Shown: piece after piece, positions 8,394 to 15,324 of the stretch
Layout: each line of letters starts with the position of its first letter
Numbering within the stretch: the stretch's first letter is position 1
Notes under the pieces: generated by a model
Database searches by the model: none
What the model was told of the DNA's origin: nothing
The model's input: the letters and a program-made list of their open reading frames with translations, nothing else
From: a virus
Virus record (IMG/VR): IMGVR_UViG_3300021599_001620
Coordinates: 1-20,718 of that record
Strand: one strand, 5' to 3'
Length of the DNA stretch: 20,718 nucleotides
Program-made: the position numbers and the translations under genes

Positions 8394-9085
8394 CACTTGA
8401 ACAACAGCAGGCTTTGGCGCTTTCTCGCGCCCGTCAACGTTCCGCGTCGGCGTCACAACAGCAGCCAACCACCGCTCAAGGCGCTCAAGAAGCTCCAGAC
8501 TCCGGCTTCATGGGGAAAGTTGCGAGATTTTCAAATGTTGTGGCTCGCGAAGCGGCCCCATACGTCGCAGCCGGGACAGGCGGAGCGGCGCTTGGGTTGG
8601 CTGGAGGGCCGTTTGCTGGCGTAACGGTTCCTAGTGGATTTCTTGCTGGGGCCGGGGCTTACGGTCTGTCAAAACTTTTTGGTGATCCTGCCATTTCTGC
8701 CGCCAACGCGGCCATGGGAACTGAAATTCCAACGGTCAGTCAAGCGTCAGACAACTTGCTTGACGCAACAGGAATGTTCATTCCGCAAGATCAGCAGACA
8801 AAAGGCGAAAGAGTCCTTGGAACCGCAACGCAGGGCGCAATGGACGCAATGTCTGGCGTTGGAGCCGGAAAGCAGCTCGCGCAATACGGAGCTGGCCCTG
8901 TTTCTGAAATGGTTGGGAAAGTTGCTGGCCCGGTTGCATCAAAAATTCCGTTCTTAAAATCAAGTTGCGGCGGGAATTGCCGTCCCGATGATTGCTGGAA
9001 TCGGATACAACATTGCAGCCAGAAGGTTCCCGAACGCAATCGGCGCAGACAATTTGGCTGCGTTCTTTGGCGGAGCCACCGATGA
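8390..9085 (+). CDS. Large ejection protein, N-terminal part (frame broken near 8957)
   Basis: I chose the ATG at 8390 because it overlaps the previous stop as ATGA; an in-frame ATG at 8348 would run deep into the upstream gene. The frame gives 231 residues. Residues 1-190 are Ala/Gly/Gln-rich with a hydrophobic glycine-rich stretch (about 58-100) that could insert in a membrane. After ASKIPFLK the last 40 residues change character: five cysteines, several Arg and Trp, where the preceding 190 residues hold none. That tail is almost certainly out-of-frame reading. The true coding sequence continues one base over in the frame ending at 11201. A +1 shift would give one 936-residue protein. Confidence 0.7.
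   Translation: MTLEQQQALALSRARQRSASASQQQPTTAQGAQEAPDSGFMGKVARFSNVVAREAAPYVAAGTGGAALGLAGGPFAGVTVPSGFLAGAGAYGLSKLFGDPAISAANAAMGTEIPTVSQASDNLLDATGMFIPQDQQTKGERVLGTATQGAMDAMSGVGAGKQLAQYGAGPVSEMVGKVAGPVASKIPFLKSSCGGNCRPDDCWNRIQHCSQKVPERNRRRQFGCVLWRSHR
8954..8990 (+). other. Frame break between two halves of one coding sequence
   Basis: Reading TTA AAA at 8954-8959 and then skipping T8960 continues as CAA GTT GCG GCG in the frame of the downstream gene. The downstream frame has a stop at 8955-8957, so the overlap is bounded. The only in-frame start before the downstream body is ATG 8988, with no good Shine-Dalgarno sequence. The A-run at 8956-8959 is short but is a possible indel site. No classic slippery heptamer is present. 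Confidence 0.65.
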
Positions 9086-11201
9086 AGTTAAGCAGATCGC
9101 CGGACGACCGCTTGACAACATGCCAATTACCGAAATTGGTCAATCCGGGCGAAAGGCCGCAGCCGCCACGCAAGCTGTCAGAAATGTGTCTGAATACTTA
9201 AAAGACCAAACCGGCAAAGCCGGTTCGATTGATGATGTAATAAATAATCTATCCCAAGCCGGGGATATTTACGGCGGAGGATTGGTCAAGCCAGACGCGG
9301 CAACTTTATCAAATAACATGGGGATGATAGGGGCAATGCGGTCTGTCGCCAATGATCCCGTGGTTGCGGCTAGGGCAAAAGCAAATAAATCCGCCGTTGG
9401 ACAAGAAGTTTCCGAGGCGCTTCCGAGGGTCGGAGCGCCAGCGCGCGCGGCCCAGAATTTCATGCGCGGAGAATTGGAGTCCGGCATCAAATCGGCAGAC
9501 CTTGAAAGGCAGCAGAAATTCCAATCGCTAACTGGAGCCGAGGGCGAAATAGATCGCCTGCAATCTCAAGCAGACGTAACTGGAGACGCGCTTAATCGCG
9601 CAGCCGCATCTGAAGCGGCCTTGCCAGCATTACGCGGCAAGGACGCAGAAATGCGGGCTGTCAGTCAAAAATTAAGCGACGCAATTCCCAAGGATTTGCC
9701 AGTAAATATCGGAGACAATACCAAAAAAGCCGCTCAAGCCGCCGTAAACGAGTTCAAGAATCGCGCCACGGGCGAGCCAACAGAGGAGATAAAGGCGCTT
9801 CTGAAATTGGCCGACGAGAATCCTAATATCTTGTCTGGCGAGGCGCACGAAAATTTCAAAGACCTTTACAATCTTGCCGCGAGCGCGCAGACGCCAAACG
9901 AAAGGCGTCTTGTTGAGGGTGTGCGAAACGCTCTGCGTAAGGACATTGAATCTGTTTCGGAACTTCAAGAGCCATTTAAGAAATTTAATCAATTTTACAG
10001 CAAGACATACCATCCAAATTACAGGGAAGGAGCTTCTTTGGATGTGTTGACTGGACGCAAGGCTGGGAATGAAATGAAAATCGCTCCAGAAGCAACGCTT
10101 GATCGTTTCTTGCGTGTGAGCGAAATGGAGGGCGGAAGGGACGCGAGAAGGCTTGTTAGCGCGCTTTCTGGCAAGTCCGGCATGAACTCCGATTCAGAAA
10201 AAATTATCGGCGATTGGGTTGAGTCTTCAATTTCATCAGCTATCCGAGACAGCAAATCCACAGACAAAGCAGCAGTTGCAAAGGCTTGGATGGATAGGCA
10301 TTCATTGATTATCAATGAGCTTCCTGTTTCCGCGCAAAATCGCGTGATGAAAATTCAATCCGATTTCGGGCTGGCGCAGGGAACGCTTTCAAAAGCAAAA
10401 TCAGAACTTGCGGTAAGCGAAGAAGCCCTGTCTGCGGCGAAGCAAAAATTAACATCCACCCCGGAAGGCAAGTTTTCTGCTCGCGGAATGGAAGCGGCTA
10501 ATAATGTTGACGAGTGGTTGTATGGAAAAAAAGCAAGAGCCACAATGAATCAGCTTGTTCAGACAGCAAAACGAGATAAAAGCGGAAAAGCGATGCAAGG
10601 CTTGAAAAACGCCGTCAAGGAATCGCTAGAGCGCAAAATAAAAAACGTAGGGTCAACAACCGAAGGGAATGCGGCAGACATCGCGCTTGAAGATTTTGGA
10701 ACATCGTTTGCCAAGATGAATAAAGTTCTGTCCAGCGAAGAAACCTCAAAAGCATTGCGGCAAGTATTTTCTCCAAAAGAAGTTGAATCACTTTCACGTA
10801 TTCGCAAAAAAATCGCGATTTCCACAAGGATCAACGAAAAGGCAACTACTGGATCAATAACGGCTTATCTTGGAAAAGGCGGTCAGTCGCAGCTTGACGA
10901 GATAGCTCGCGGCATCGCTGCCCCCGGAAGCAGCACGACAGCATTTGGTGCTGGAGCTGTAAGAACATTAAAGACCATCAAGGACTTGGCGGTTGGGGCT
11001 ACAAAATCAACCGTTGTTGACAATGACACGCTCAATAAACTTCAGCATGAAATCTTGTTGAAGGCATTACTTGACCCTGATGTTGCTGTCGCTTTGTTGC
11101 GGACTCCAAATGCGGAAAACCTTAAAACTACGTCATCTATTTTGAAGCCAATAGTTCGCGGCTTTATGTCTGGGCAGTCTGAAACAGATTCAGACAACTA
11201 A
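8988..11201 (+). CDS. Large ejection protein, C-terminal part (continuation of 8390 gene)
   Basis: The 737 residues from ATG 8988 contain no cysteine and are rich in Ala, Lys, Glu and Ser. Most of it is predicted by eye as long helices, for example AEGEIDRLQSQADVTGDALN (about 185-205) and KAKSELAVSEEALSAAKQKL (about 470-490). The first residues (MIAGIGYNIAARRF) continue a hydrophobic segment whose upstream codons, in the same frame, read QVAAGIAVP, so the start at 8988 is likely artificial. Size and place match the largest ejection protein of T7 (gp16), which crosses the envelope during infection, but I see no lytic transglycosylase motif. The C terminus is acidic (QSETDSDN). The gene ends the virion module. 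Confidence 0.72.
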   Translation: MIAGIGYNIAARRFPNAIGADNLAAFFGGATDEVKQIAGRPLDNMPITEIGQSGRKAAAATQAVRNVSEYLKDQTGKAGSIDDVINNLSQAGDIYGGGLVKPDAATLSNNMGMIGAMRSVANDPVVAARAKANKSAVGQEVSEALPRVGAPARAAQNFMRGELESGIKSADLERQQKFQSLTGAEGEIDRLQSQADVTGDALNRAAASEAALPALRGKDAEMRAVSQKLSDAIPKDLPVNIGDNTKKAAQAAVNEFKNRATGEPTEEIKALLKLADENPNILSGEAHENFKDLYNLAASAQTPNERRLVEGVRNALRKDIESVSELQEPFKKFNQFYSKTYHPNYREGASLDVLTGRKAGNEMKIAPEATLDRFLRVSEMEGGRDARRLVSALSGKSGMNSDSEKIIGDWVESSISSAIRDSKSTDKAAVAKAWMDRHSLIINELPVSAQNRVMKIQSDFGLAQGTLSKAKSELAVSEEALSAAKQKLTSTPEGKFSARGMEAANNVDEWLYGKKARATMNQLVQTAKRDKSGKAMQGLKNAVKESLERKIKNVGSTTEGNAADIALEDFGTSFAKMNKVLSSEETSKALRQVFSPKEVESLSRIRKKIAISTRINEKATTGSITAYLGKGGQSQLDEIARGIAAPGSSTTAFGAGAVRTLKTIKDLAVGATKSTVVDNDTLNKLQHEILLKALLDPDVAVALLRTPNAENLKTTSSILKPIVRGFMSGQSETDSDN

Positions 11202-11233
11202 ATCATACTCAATGCTAGAAAGGGCTTGCCTCT

Positions 11234-11539
11234 GTGAGTCCAAACGATGTTCGATATAGAGAAAAAAAGCTAAATATCATCAGCACTTACAAGGCGTCTG
11301 GATGCCAAATATGCAGGTGGAGCGGAGAAAAGCAGGTGTTAGACCTGCATCATATTGATCCGAATAATAAAGTAACCGATGTTTCAAAAATCATATCATC
11401 AAAAGGCATCAAAGATTTGATTGAAGAAATCAAAAAGTGCATTGTTTTATGTGCCAACTGCCACAGGCTAGTTCATGCCGGAAAAATACTTTTGAAAGTC
11501 AATAAAAGGACAAAAAAAGTAACATTTCAATCAAATTAG
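11234..11539 (+). CDS. HNH endonuclease, small free-standing
   Basis: The 101-residue product has the zinc-coordinating pattern C24-x2-C27 and C73-x2-C76, with the HNH motif LHHIDP (His39/His40), CANCHRLVH (Asn75, His77, His81). This is a betabetaalpha-metal nuclease domain that cuts DNA. Length and simplicity fit a free-standing HNH such as a homing-type endonuclease or a packaging-associated nuclease. The GTG start at 11234 follows AGAAAGGG about ten bases upstream; no in-frame ATG lies nearby. Lys and Ile are more frequent than in neighbouring genes, suggesting separate origin. It runs toward the integrase gene and overlaps its end by four bases. Confidence 0.85.
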   Translation: MSPNDVRYREKKLNIISTYKASGCQICRWSGEKQVLDLHHIDPNNKVTDVSKIISSKGIKDLIEEIKKCIVLCANCHRLVHAGKILLKVNKRTKKVTFQSN

Positions 11540-12600
11540 GCCGCTTTCTGCACTTTGAAATTGATTGCCCCGCGAAGGTGATCCGGCGCATGGTGTAAAT
11601 AATTTTTTTCAACGGTTGATAGGGTGTCTCCTAGAACACCAGCTATTGCATACAAATCAACTCCGGCGCGAGCCGCCAATGTTGCCCAAGTATGCCGCAA
11701 TGTATGAGGCGTCATTTTTAACAGCCGTTTGTCTATTACTTGTGCGGCAATGCAGACAATTTTATCAAAAGCCCTGCGGATGTCGGAGTCGCAATCTAAA
11801 ACAAATTCGCTGATTTTTTCTGAATAAGCGCGATCAAGAACCGGCTTCAATCTGTCGCTGATAGGAACAGGCACGCGGCGCTTGTTTTTTTGTCTTTTCC
11901 CGTCTGCCTCAAATCTGATTATCCCGCGTTCTAGGTCAATCTGGTTCCAGCGTAGTCCAACAATGCTGTTCAATCGAGCGGCTGTCTCTAACGCTATCGC
12001 GACAAATCTAAATTCCCTCGAAAGCCTGTCTCCGTTGGTTTGGCTGGATATTTCCCAAAACCGCGCTTCCTCGCCTTCATTCAACCACAGGTCTTTTGAT
12101 GGAGGGGTCGGCGGCAACGATATTGATGGCATGTCAGCGCCGGATATTTTTTTGTTTCGCTTTGCGTGATTCATGGCCGCTATAAACGTCACCAGCTCGC
12201 GTCTGATAGTTCCATCAGAAATCGGCTTCTTTCCGCCGCGCGCCGCCTTGCGGCTGACTTTGTATTGCGCGATTTTTTCAGCCGTTATTTCAGAAATTTT
12301 GGAATCTCCAAAAAACGATTCAAGATGCCTTGCGGAGAGTATGCAGCGGTCTTTTGCCAATACCTGTTCCTCGACGTGGGTGTTCAAATAAAACCGAAGC
12401 ACTTCCCTTGCCGTTGCAGAGCTTGTTCTAACTCCGCCCTGCTCGCATCCGCCAAGCCATTCCGCAAAGAAGGCTCTTGCCTGCATGGCGTTTTTTTCCC
12501 CCGTTGAAACTCGCTTGCTTCTTCCATTTTCAGTCCAGCGTATCTCAAAAAAACCGCTTCCGTTTTGCTCTAGCCTTGGGCCTTTATTTGGTCTTGACAT
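11536..12600 (-). CDS. int: Tyrosine-family site-specific integrase
   Basis: The 354-residue product has an N-terminal arm-binding type region (about 1-60), a SAM-like core-binding domain (about 63-150) and a C-terminal catalytic domain (about 170-350). Catalytic residues seen: Arg209 (ETAARLNSIVGLRW), a Lys in the KRQKNKRRVPVP hairpin (235-240), His299-x2-Arg302 (TPHTLRHTWAT), and the nucleophile Tyr334 (STVEKNYLHH). The position usually held by His or Trp in the LGH box is Asp325 (LGD). The enzyme should integrate and excise the phage by attP/attB recombination. The start ATG follows the A/C-rich leader ACACCAAACCAAAACGAACC and lies 28 bases after the repressor gene, on the same strand, so a lysogeny operon is likely. 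Confidence 0.93.
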   Translation of the reverse strand: MSRPNKGPRLEQNGSGFFEIRWTENGRSKRVSTGEKNAMQARAFFAEWLGGCEQGGVRTSSATAREVLRFYLNTHVEEQVLAKDRCILSARHLESFFGDSKISEITAEKIAQYKVSRKAARGGKKPISDGTIRRELVTFIAAMNHAKRNKKISGADMPSISLPPTPPSKDLWLNEGEEARFWEISSQTNGDRLSREFRFVAIALETAARLNSIVGLRWNQIDLERGIIRFEADGKRQKNKRRVPVPISDRLKPVLDRAYSEKISEFVLDCDSDIRRAFDKIVCIAAQVIDKRLLKMTPHTLRHTWATLAARAGVDLYAIAGVLGDTLSTVEKNYLHHAPDHLRGAINFKVQKAA

Positions 12601-12623
12601 GGTTCGTTTTGGTTTGGTGTTTC

Positions 12624-12648
12624 AAAAATTATTGACGCAGGGCGTCAA
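12624..12648 (-). terminator. Inverted repeat at the end of the repressor gene, candidate terminator
   Basis: TTGACGC (12632-12638) and GCGTCAA (12642-12648) form a perfect 7-bp stem with a 3-base loop (AGG). Read on the minus strand it is followed by TAATTTTT, as in a weak intrinsic terminator. It overlaps the last codons and stop of the repressor. If it works, it would lower transcription from the repressor into the integrase. It could instead be a binding site, since the same TTGACGC occurs in the divergent control region. Confidence 0.45.
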
Positions 12649-12976
12649 AAATTGCAGCCGCTTGGTTCGCGGTGACACGGCGATTTATTTTTATCAAAAA
12701 ATTTCCGTTGTCGGCTTCCTTGATTTCAAAAATTTGACCGTTGTCAATCTTTATTGTTTTGTATGGTGAAAGCTCGGAGACGCCGCATTCAAGGGCATCC
12801 GCGAGCCTCTTTAAGTTTTTTGGTTCCGGCATAACGAGGCCGCGAATGTATGTGGAAATTGAATCCCTGCCCATGCTCGCGGCGCGCGCGAGGTCGCTTT
12901 GATTCCAGTTTTTTTGTTCGATTTTTTCTTGGATTTTTTTTCCGATTTCCAGAGCTTGTTCATTCGTGTTTTTCAT
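12629..12976 (-). CDS. Lysogeny repressor, short XRE-type helix-turn-helix protein
   Basis: The 115-residue product has an XRE/Cro-CI helix-turn-helix domain at about residues 11-70: WNQSDLARAASMGRDSISTYIRG gives helices 2 and 3, followed by EPKNLKRLADALECGVSELSP, the usual closing helices. The remaining 45 residues form a small beta/alpha tail (IKIDNGQIFEIKEADNGNFLIKI) without the Ser-Lys peptidase of LexA/CI repressors. It therefore probably does not self-cleave on DNA damage. Position upstream of and in line with the integrase, and divergent from a Cro-like gene, supports a role as the immunity repressor. The leader is A-rich (AGAAAGAAAAAA) without a clear Shine-Dalgarno sequence. Confidence 0.85.
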   Translation of the reverse strand: MKNTNEQALEIGKKIQEKIEQKNWNQSDLARAASMGRDSISTYIRGLVMPEPKNLKRLADALECGVSELSPYKTIKIDNGQIFEIKEADNGNFLIKINRRVTANQAAAIFDALRQ

Positions 12977-13001
12977 TTTTTTCTTTCTGTTGATTGTTTA
13001 T

Positions 13002-13019
13002 TGACTCCTACAAGGTGTC
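13002..13019. promoter_or_regulatory. Candidate operator, dyad on the repressor side
   Basis: GACTCCTACAAGGTGTC (13003-13019) is an imperfect 17-bp palindrome of form GACnCCTnnnAGGnGTC, with six matching pairs of eight around a central C. Its minus-strand half reads TTGTAGGAGTCA (13013-13002), nearly the same as the element on the Cro side. Spacing and symmetry suit a dimeric XRE repressor. Confidence 0.5.
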
Positions 13020-13059
13020 GCCAAAAACAAGAGCAGAAAATTTTTTTTTGAAAATAGGG

Positions 13060-13089
13060 TTGACGCCCCATACCCATGTTGTAGGGTCA
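13060..13089 (+). promoter_or_regulatory. Candidate rightward early promoter with overlapping operator half-site
   Basis: TTGACG (13060-13065) is a good -35 box; TAGGGT (13082-13087), 16 bases later, is a modest -10 box with T, A and T at the key positions. The element TTGTAGGGTCA (13079-13089) overlaps the -10, so repressor binding there would block transcription of the Cro-like and replication genes. About 38 bases follow before the ATG at 13127. Confidence 0.45.
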
Positions 13090-13126
13090 TCACCGCAGCG
13101 AGCAAAACTCGCCAGCACAAACCAAC

Positions 13127-13363
13127 ATGAACATCAACATCGACCCGCACAAAGTCATCTCCTTTTTCGGAGGTCGCGAGGCAGTTCAAAAACGGCTTCA
13201 AAAAGCCAAAGTAATTGTCAGCCTCAAGGCAATCGAAAAATGGTGCGAAAGGTCAAACATGCCAGCGTCCCGATTCGCGCAATTAGCATATTGCGCCAAG
13301 AAGGACGGTCGCGAGTTCGACCTTTACGACTTCATTGCAAAAATCAACATCACTAAAAAATGA
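13127..13363 (+). CDS. Cro-like small DNA-binding protein (predicted)
   Basis: The 78-residue product fits a Cro/CII-type helix-turn-helix regulator: residues 6-26 (DPHKVISFFGGREAVQKRLQ) resemble the first helices, and 32-52 (SLKAIEKWCERSNMPASRFA) resemble a recognition helix followed by the Pro-Ala-x-Arg turn common in small Cro-like phage proteins. It is the first gene of the rightward transcript, divergent from the repressor, which is the Cro position. The start is the ATG after GCACAAACCAAC, an A/C-rich leader without a Shine-Dalgarno sequence. The stop overlaps the next start (ATGA at 13360). Confidence 0.7.
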   Translation: MNINIDPHKVISFFGGREAVQKRLQKAKVIVSLKAIEKWCERSNMPASRFAQLAYCAKKDGREFDLYDFIAKINITKK

Positions 13364-13773
13364 ACCATAGCAAAATGAGTCTAACCGATCTCAAAAAGGA
13401 GGCCGTTTATTTGGCCGAATGCCGAGCCGAGATCGACGCGGACATAAAAAGCATAGAGCAGGAAATTCTGAATCGAATGGGCGACGAGTTTTATGCGGCC
13501 CTCAAAGACAGGGGACAGGAATACGGAGATTGCACAATGGAACGCGACGGCGTAAAGCTGACGCTTAAAATTGCAAAAACCGTTACTTGGGACAGCGACA
13601 AACTATCAGCCGTAGCGGCGCAAACGCCACCCGAATTGCGCCACATTTACAAAGCCAAAATTTCCGTGTCTGAAAAAGACTGGAATGCCGTGAAGGAGCT
13701 GCCAATCGGACAGAGCCTTCTGGAAGCCCGTATTGTTAAATACGGCGAACCCAAAGTGTCCTTTAAGGACTAA
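13360..13773 (+). CDS. Early phage protein of unknown function
   Basis: The 137-residue product is not recognised with confidence. Residues 6-45 form a charged helix, probably coiled coil (SLTDLKKEAVYLAECRAEID, then KSIEQEIL). Residues 60-137 form a beta-rich part with TLKIAKTVTWDSDKLSAVA and a segment KISVSEKDWNAVKELP. I recall similar small proteins beside phage AAA_24 ATPases and nucleases, so a role as an accessory to the recombination genes is possible; that is inference. It overlaps the Cro-like gene by four bases. A second ATG at 13375 could also serve as start. Confidence 0.65.
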   Translation: MNHSKMSLTDLKKEAVYLAECRAEIDADIKSIEQEILNRMGDEFYAALKDRGQEYGDCTMERDGVKLTLKIAKTVTWDSDKLSAVAAQTPPELRHIYKAKISVSEKDWNAVKELPIGQSLLEARIVKYGEPKVSFKD

Positions 13774-13797
13774 ACACAAACACAAACACAACCCAAA

Positions 13798-14670
13798 ATG
13801 ATAAAAATAATCAAGGCAGATGAGCGCCTTAAAGCTCACACAAAAATCAACATTGCCCTTTTCGGCCCTTCCGGCATCGGCAAGACAACGCAAGCCAGAA
13901 CGCTTGACGCCAAAACAACCCTGTTTCTTGATCTGGAAGCCGGAACGCTTGCGATCCAAGATTGGGATGGCGATGTCGTTGACCTTCGCAAGACAGCTCA
14001 AGGCATGAACGCACATCCTTGGGAAATTGCGCGAGCCATGGCGTGCTTGGTCAGCGGGCCAGACCCATCGGACGCAGACGGCCCTTATAGCCAGACCGCA
14101 TATCAGCAGTATGTTTCCGCATTTGGCGGCGATGTTTCGATGCTTGATAAATACAAGACCGTGTTTGTCGATTCGATTACGGTTGCCTCGCGCCTTTGCT
14201 TCCAATGGTCGCAAAAGCAGCCGGAGGCTTACAGCGAGAAGACAGGCAAGCCAGACACACGCGGCGCTTACGGACTACTTGGCCGCGAAATGGTTCGCTG
14301 GCTCACCGTGCTGCAACATTGCGCGAAGGACATTATTGTTGTCGGCATTCTTGACAGCGAAAAAGATGAGCTGAATCGCATCAACCATTCCGCGCAAGTT
14401 GAAGGAGCAAAAACAGGCAGGGAGCTTCCGGGCATCTTTGACCAAGTTGTAACGCTGGCAATGCTATCGTCAGACAATCAAAGCTACCGCGCTTTTGTCT
14501 GCCACCAAGACAACCCTTGGAATTATCCGGCAAAAGACAGGTCTGGACGCCTTGAGCAAGTCGAGCCGCCCGATCTTGGCGCTCTTATCAAAAAAATCCG
14601 CACAGGAAAACGGCTTGATACAAGCCTTACAACAACAATCGCAGCAAACAACAACACAACAACCAAATAG
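13798..14670 (+). CDS. P-loop ATPase, AAA_24 / Sak4-like
   Basis: The 290-residue product has a Walker A motif GPSGIGKT at 23-30 and a Walker B strand TVFVDSI at 121-127 (Asp125), with a RecA-like order of strands (ILDSEKDE at about 184-191 as a later core strand). Such phage ATPases (AAA_24, related to Sak4) are linked to single-strand annealing and recombination and usually act with a phage ssDNA-binding protein. Here the next gene is such a candidate, and a Cas4-like nuclease and helicases follow. The C terminus is Thr/Asn-rich. The ATG follows the A/C repeat leader ACACAAACACAAACACAACC without a Shine-Dalgarno sequence. Precise role is inferred from family and context. Confidence 0.8.
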   Translation: MIKIIKADERLKAHTKINIALFGPSGIGKTTQARTLDAKTTLFLDLEAGTLAIQDWDGDVVDLRKTAQGMNAHPWEIARAMACLVSGPDPSDADGPYSQTAYQQYVSAFGGDVSMLDKYKTVFVDSITVASRLCFQWSQKQPEAYSEKTGKPDTRGAYGLLGREMVRWLTVLQHCAKDIIVVGILDSEKDELNRINHSAQVEGAKTGRELPGIFDQVVTLAMLSSDNQSYRAFVCHQDNPWNYPAKDRSGRLEQVEPPDLGALIKKIRTGKRLDTSLTTTIAANNNTTTK

Positions 14671-14682
14671 AAAATATACTAT

Positions 14683-15270
14683 ATGTTTAGCCCAACATCA
14701 GGCGCAAGCCAGCAGCCAACCCTTATCCCAGCCGGAACGCTTGCGTTCGCGGCTGTTAAAGTCCGTGAACTCAAAAAGTCTCAATCCACGGGCGGCGAAT
14801 ACGCCGATCTGGAATTGACGATTGACGGCGGCGATTTCAATAACCGCAAGGTTTTTGAAATGGTCTGCAACCCCATGGATGAAAAAAACTCCGAAGGATG
14901 GCGGAAAATGGGAATTGGCAATTTGACCCGCATGTTTGAAGCCGCTGGTCTTTTCAAGGTGGAAGACCCATCGTCATACGAAAAGCTGAACGGCCAGAAC
15001 TTCCTGACCATTTGCCAGTATCTTGATGGCGCTCGCATCGCCATCAAGGTCAAGGTTGAAAAAGACAAGGATGGCGCTCATCCAGACCGCAACAAGGTTG
15101 GCGAATATCTCTCGCCAAACCCAAACAGCGGCTCCAATGCCAACTACAAGAAATTGTTGGATGGCGGCGCTGGCGCGGTGTCTGCCGCTCGCTCTACGGC
15201 GTTCGGTTCTGCCCCAGCAGCGCCCGTTGCTGGAACATCGGCTCCTTCTTGGCTGAATCAACCGAAGTAA
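14683..15270 (+). CDS. Putative ssDNA-binding protein (DUF669-like)
   Basis: The 195-residue product has an N-terminal beta-rich domain: PAGTLAFAAVKVRELKKS (17-34) and GGEYADLELTIDGGDFNNRK (37-56), then a helical part with GWRKMGIGNLTRMFEAAGL and a strand pair ARIAIKVKVEKD. This layout resembles DUF669 proteins that phages place after AAA_24 ATPases. The C-terminal 55 residues are Gly/Ala/Ser/Pro-rich and end PSWLNQPK, a flexible tail, though without the acidic tip typical of bacterial SSB. It lies 12 bases after the ATPase gene and is followed by a strong terminator-like hairpin. Binding to ssDNA is inferred. Confidence 0.68.
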   Translation: MFSPTSGASQQPTLIPAGTLAFAAVKVRELKKSQSTGGEYADLELTIDGGDFNNRKVFEMVCNPMDEKNSEGWRKMGIGNLTRMFEAAGLFKVEDPSSYEKLNGQNFLTICQYLDGARIAIKVKVEKDKDGAHPDRNKVGEYLSPNPNSGSNANYKKLLDGGAGAVSAARSTAFGSAPAAPVAGTSAPSWLNQPK

Positions 15271-15279
15271 CAAATAACA

Positions 15280-15324
15280 GCGGTGCGCGGGGTGAACCAA
15301 TAAAGCCCCGCGCGCCGCACTTTT
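15280..15324 (+). terminator. Strong GC-rich hairpin just before the helicase gene
   Basis: GCGG-T-GCGCGGGG (15280-15292) pairs with CCCCGCGC-G-CCGC (15306-15318), a 13-bp stem with one U-G wobble and a 13-base loop, followed by ACTTTTGC. It looks like an intrinsic terminator with a short T-run. The helicase ATG lies only 16 bases after the stem, so it may act as an attenuator that lowers helicase expression relative to the ssDNA-binding protein. Confidence 0.7.

Larger units (their letters stand above)
12977..13126. promoter_or_regulatory. Divergent lysogeny/lysis control region
   Basis: These 150 bases between the repressor and Cro-like starts hold no gene. They contain two divergent copies of a TTGTAGG(A)GTCA element, a 17-bp dyad, a rightward promoter candidate and a central A4T9 tract (13037-13049) that is likely intrinsically bent. 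On the minus strand a promoter for the repressor could be TTGGCG with ATAAAC about 17 bases later, which would put the dyad inside the spacer; this is weak evidence. Confidence 0.6.

Noticed and set aside
8954-8966. Classic -1 slippery heptamer at the frame break
   Set aside because: The change between frames needs +1 (or -2), and the bases there do not fit a known slippery heptamer.
13606-14214. A 202-residue minus-strand open frame opposite two early genes
   Set aside because: It spans the end of one real gene, an intergenic gap and the ATPase gene, with a Cys/Arg-rich, low-plausibility product.
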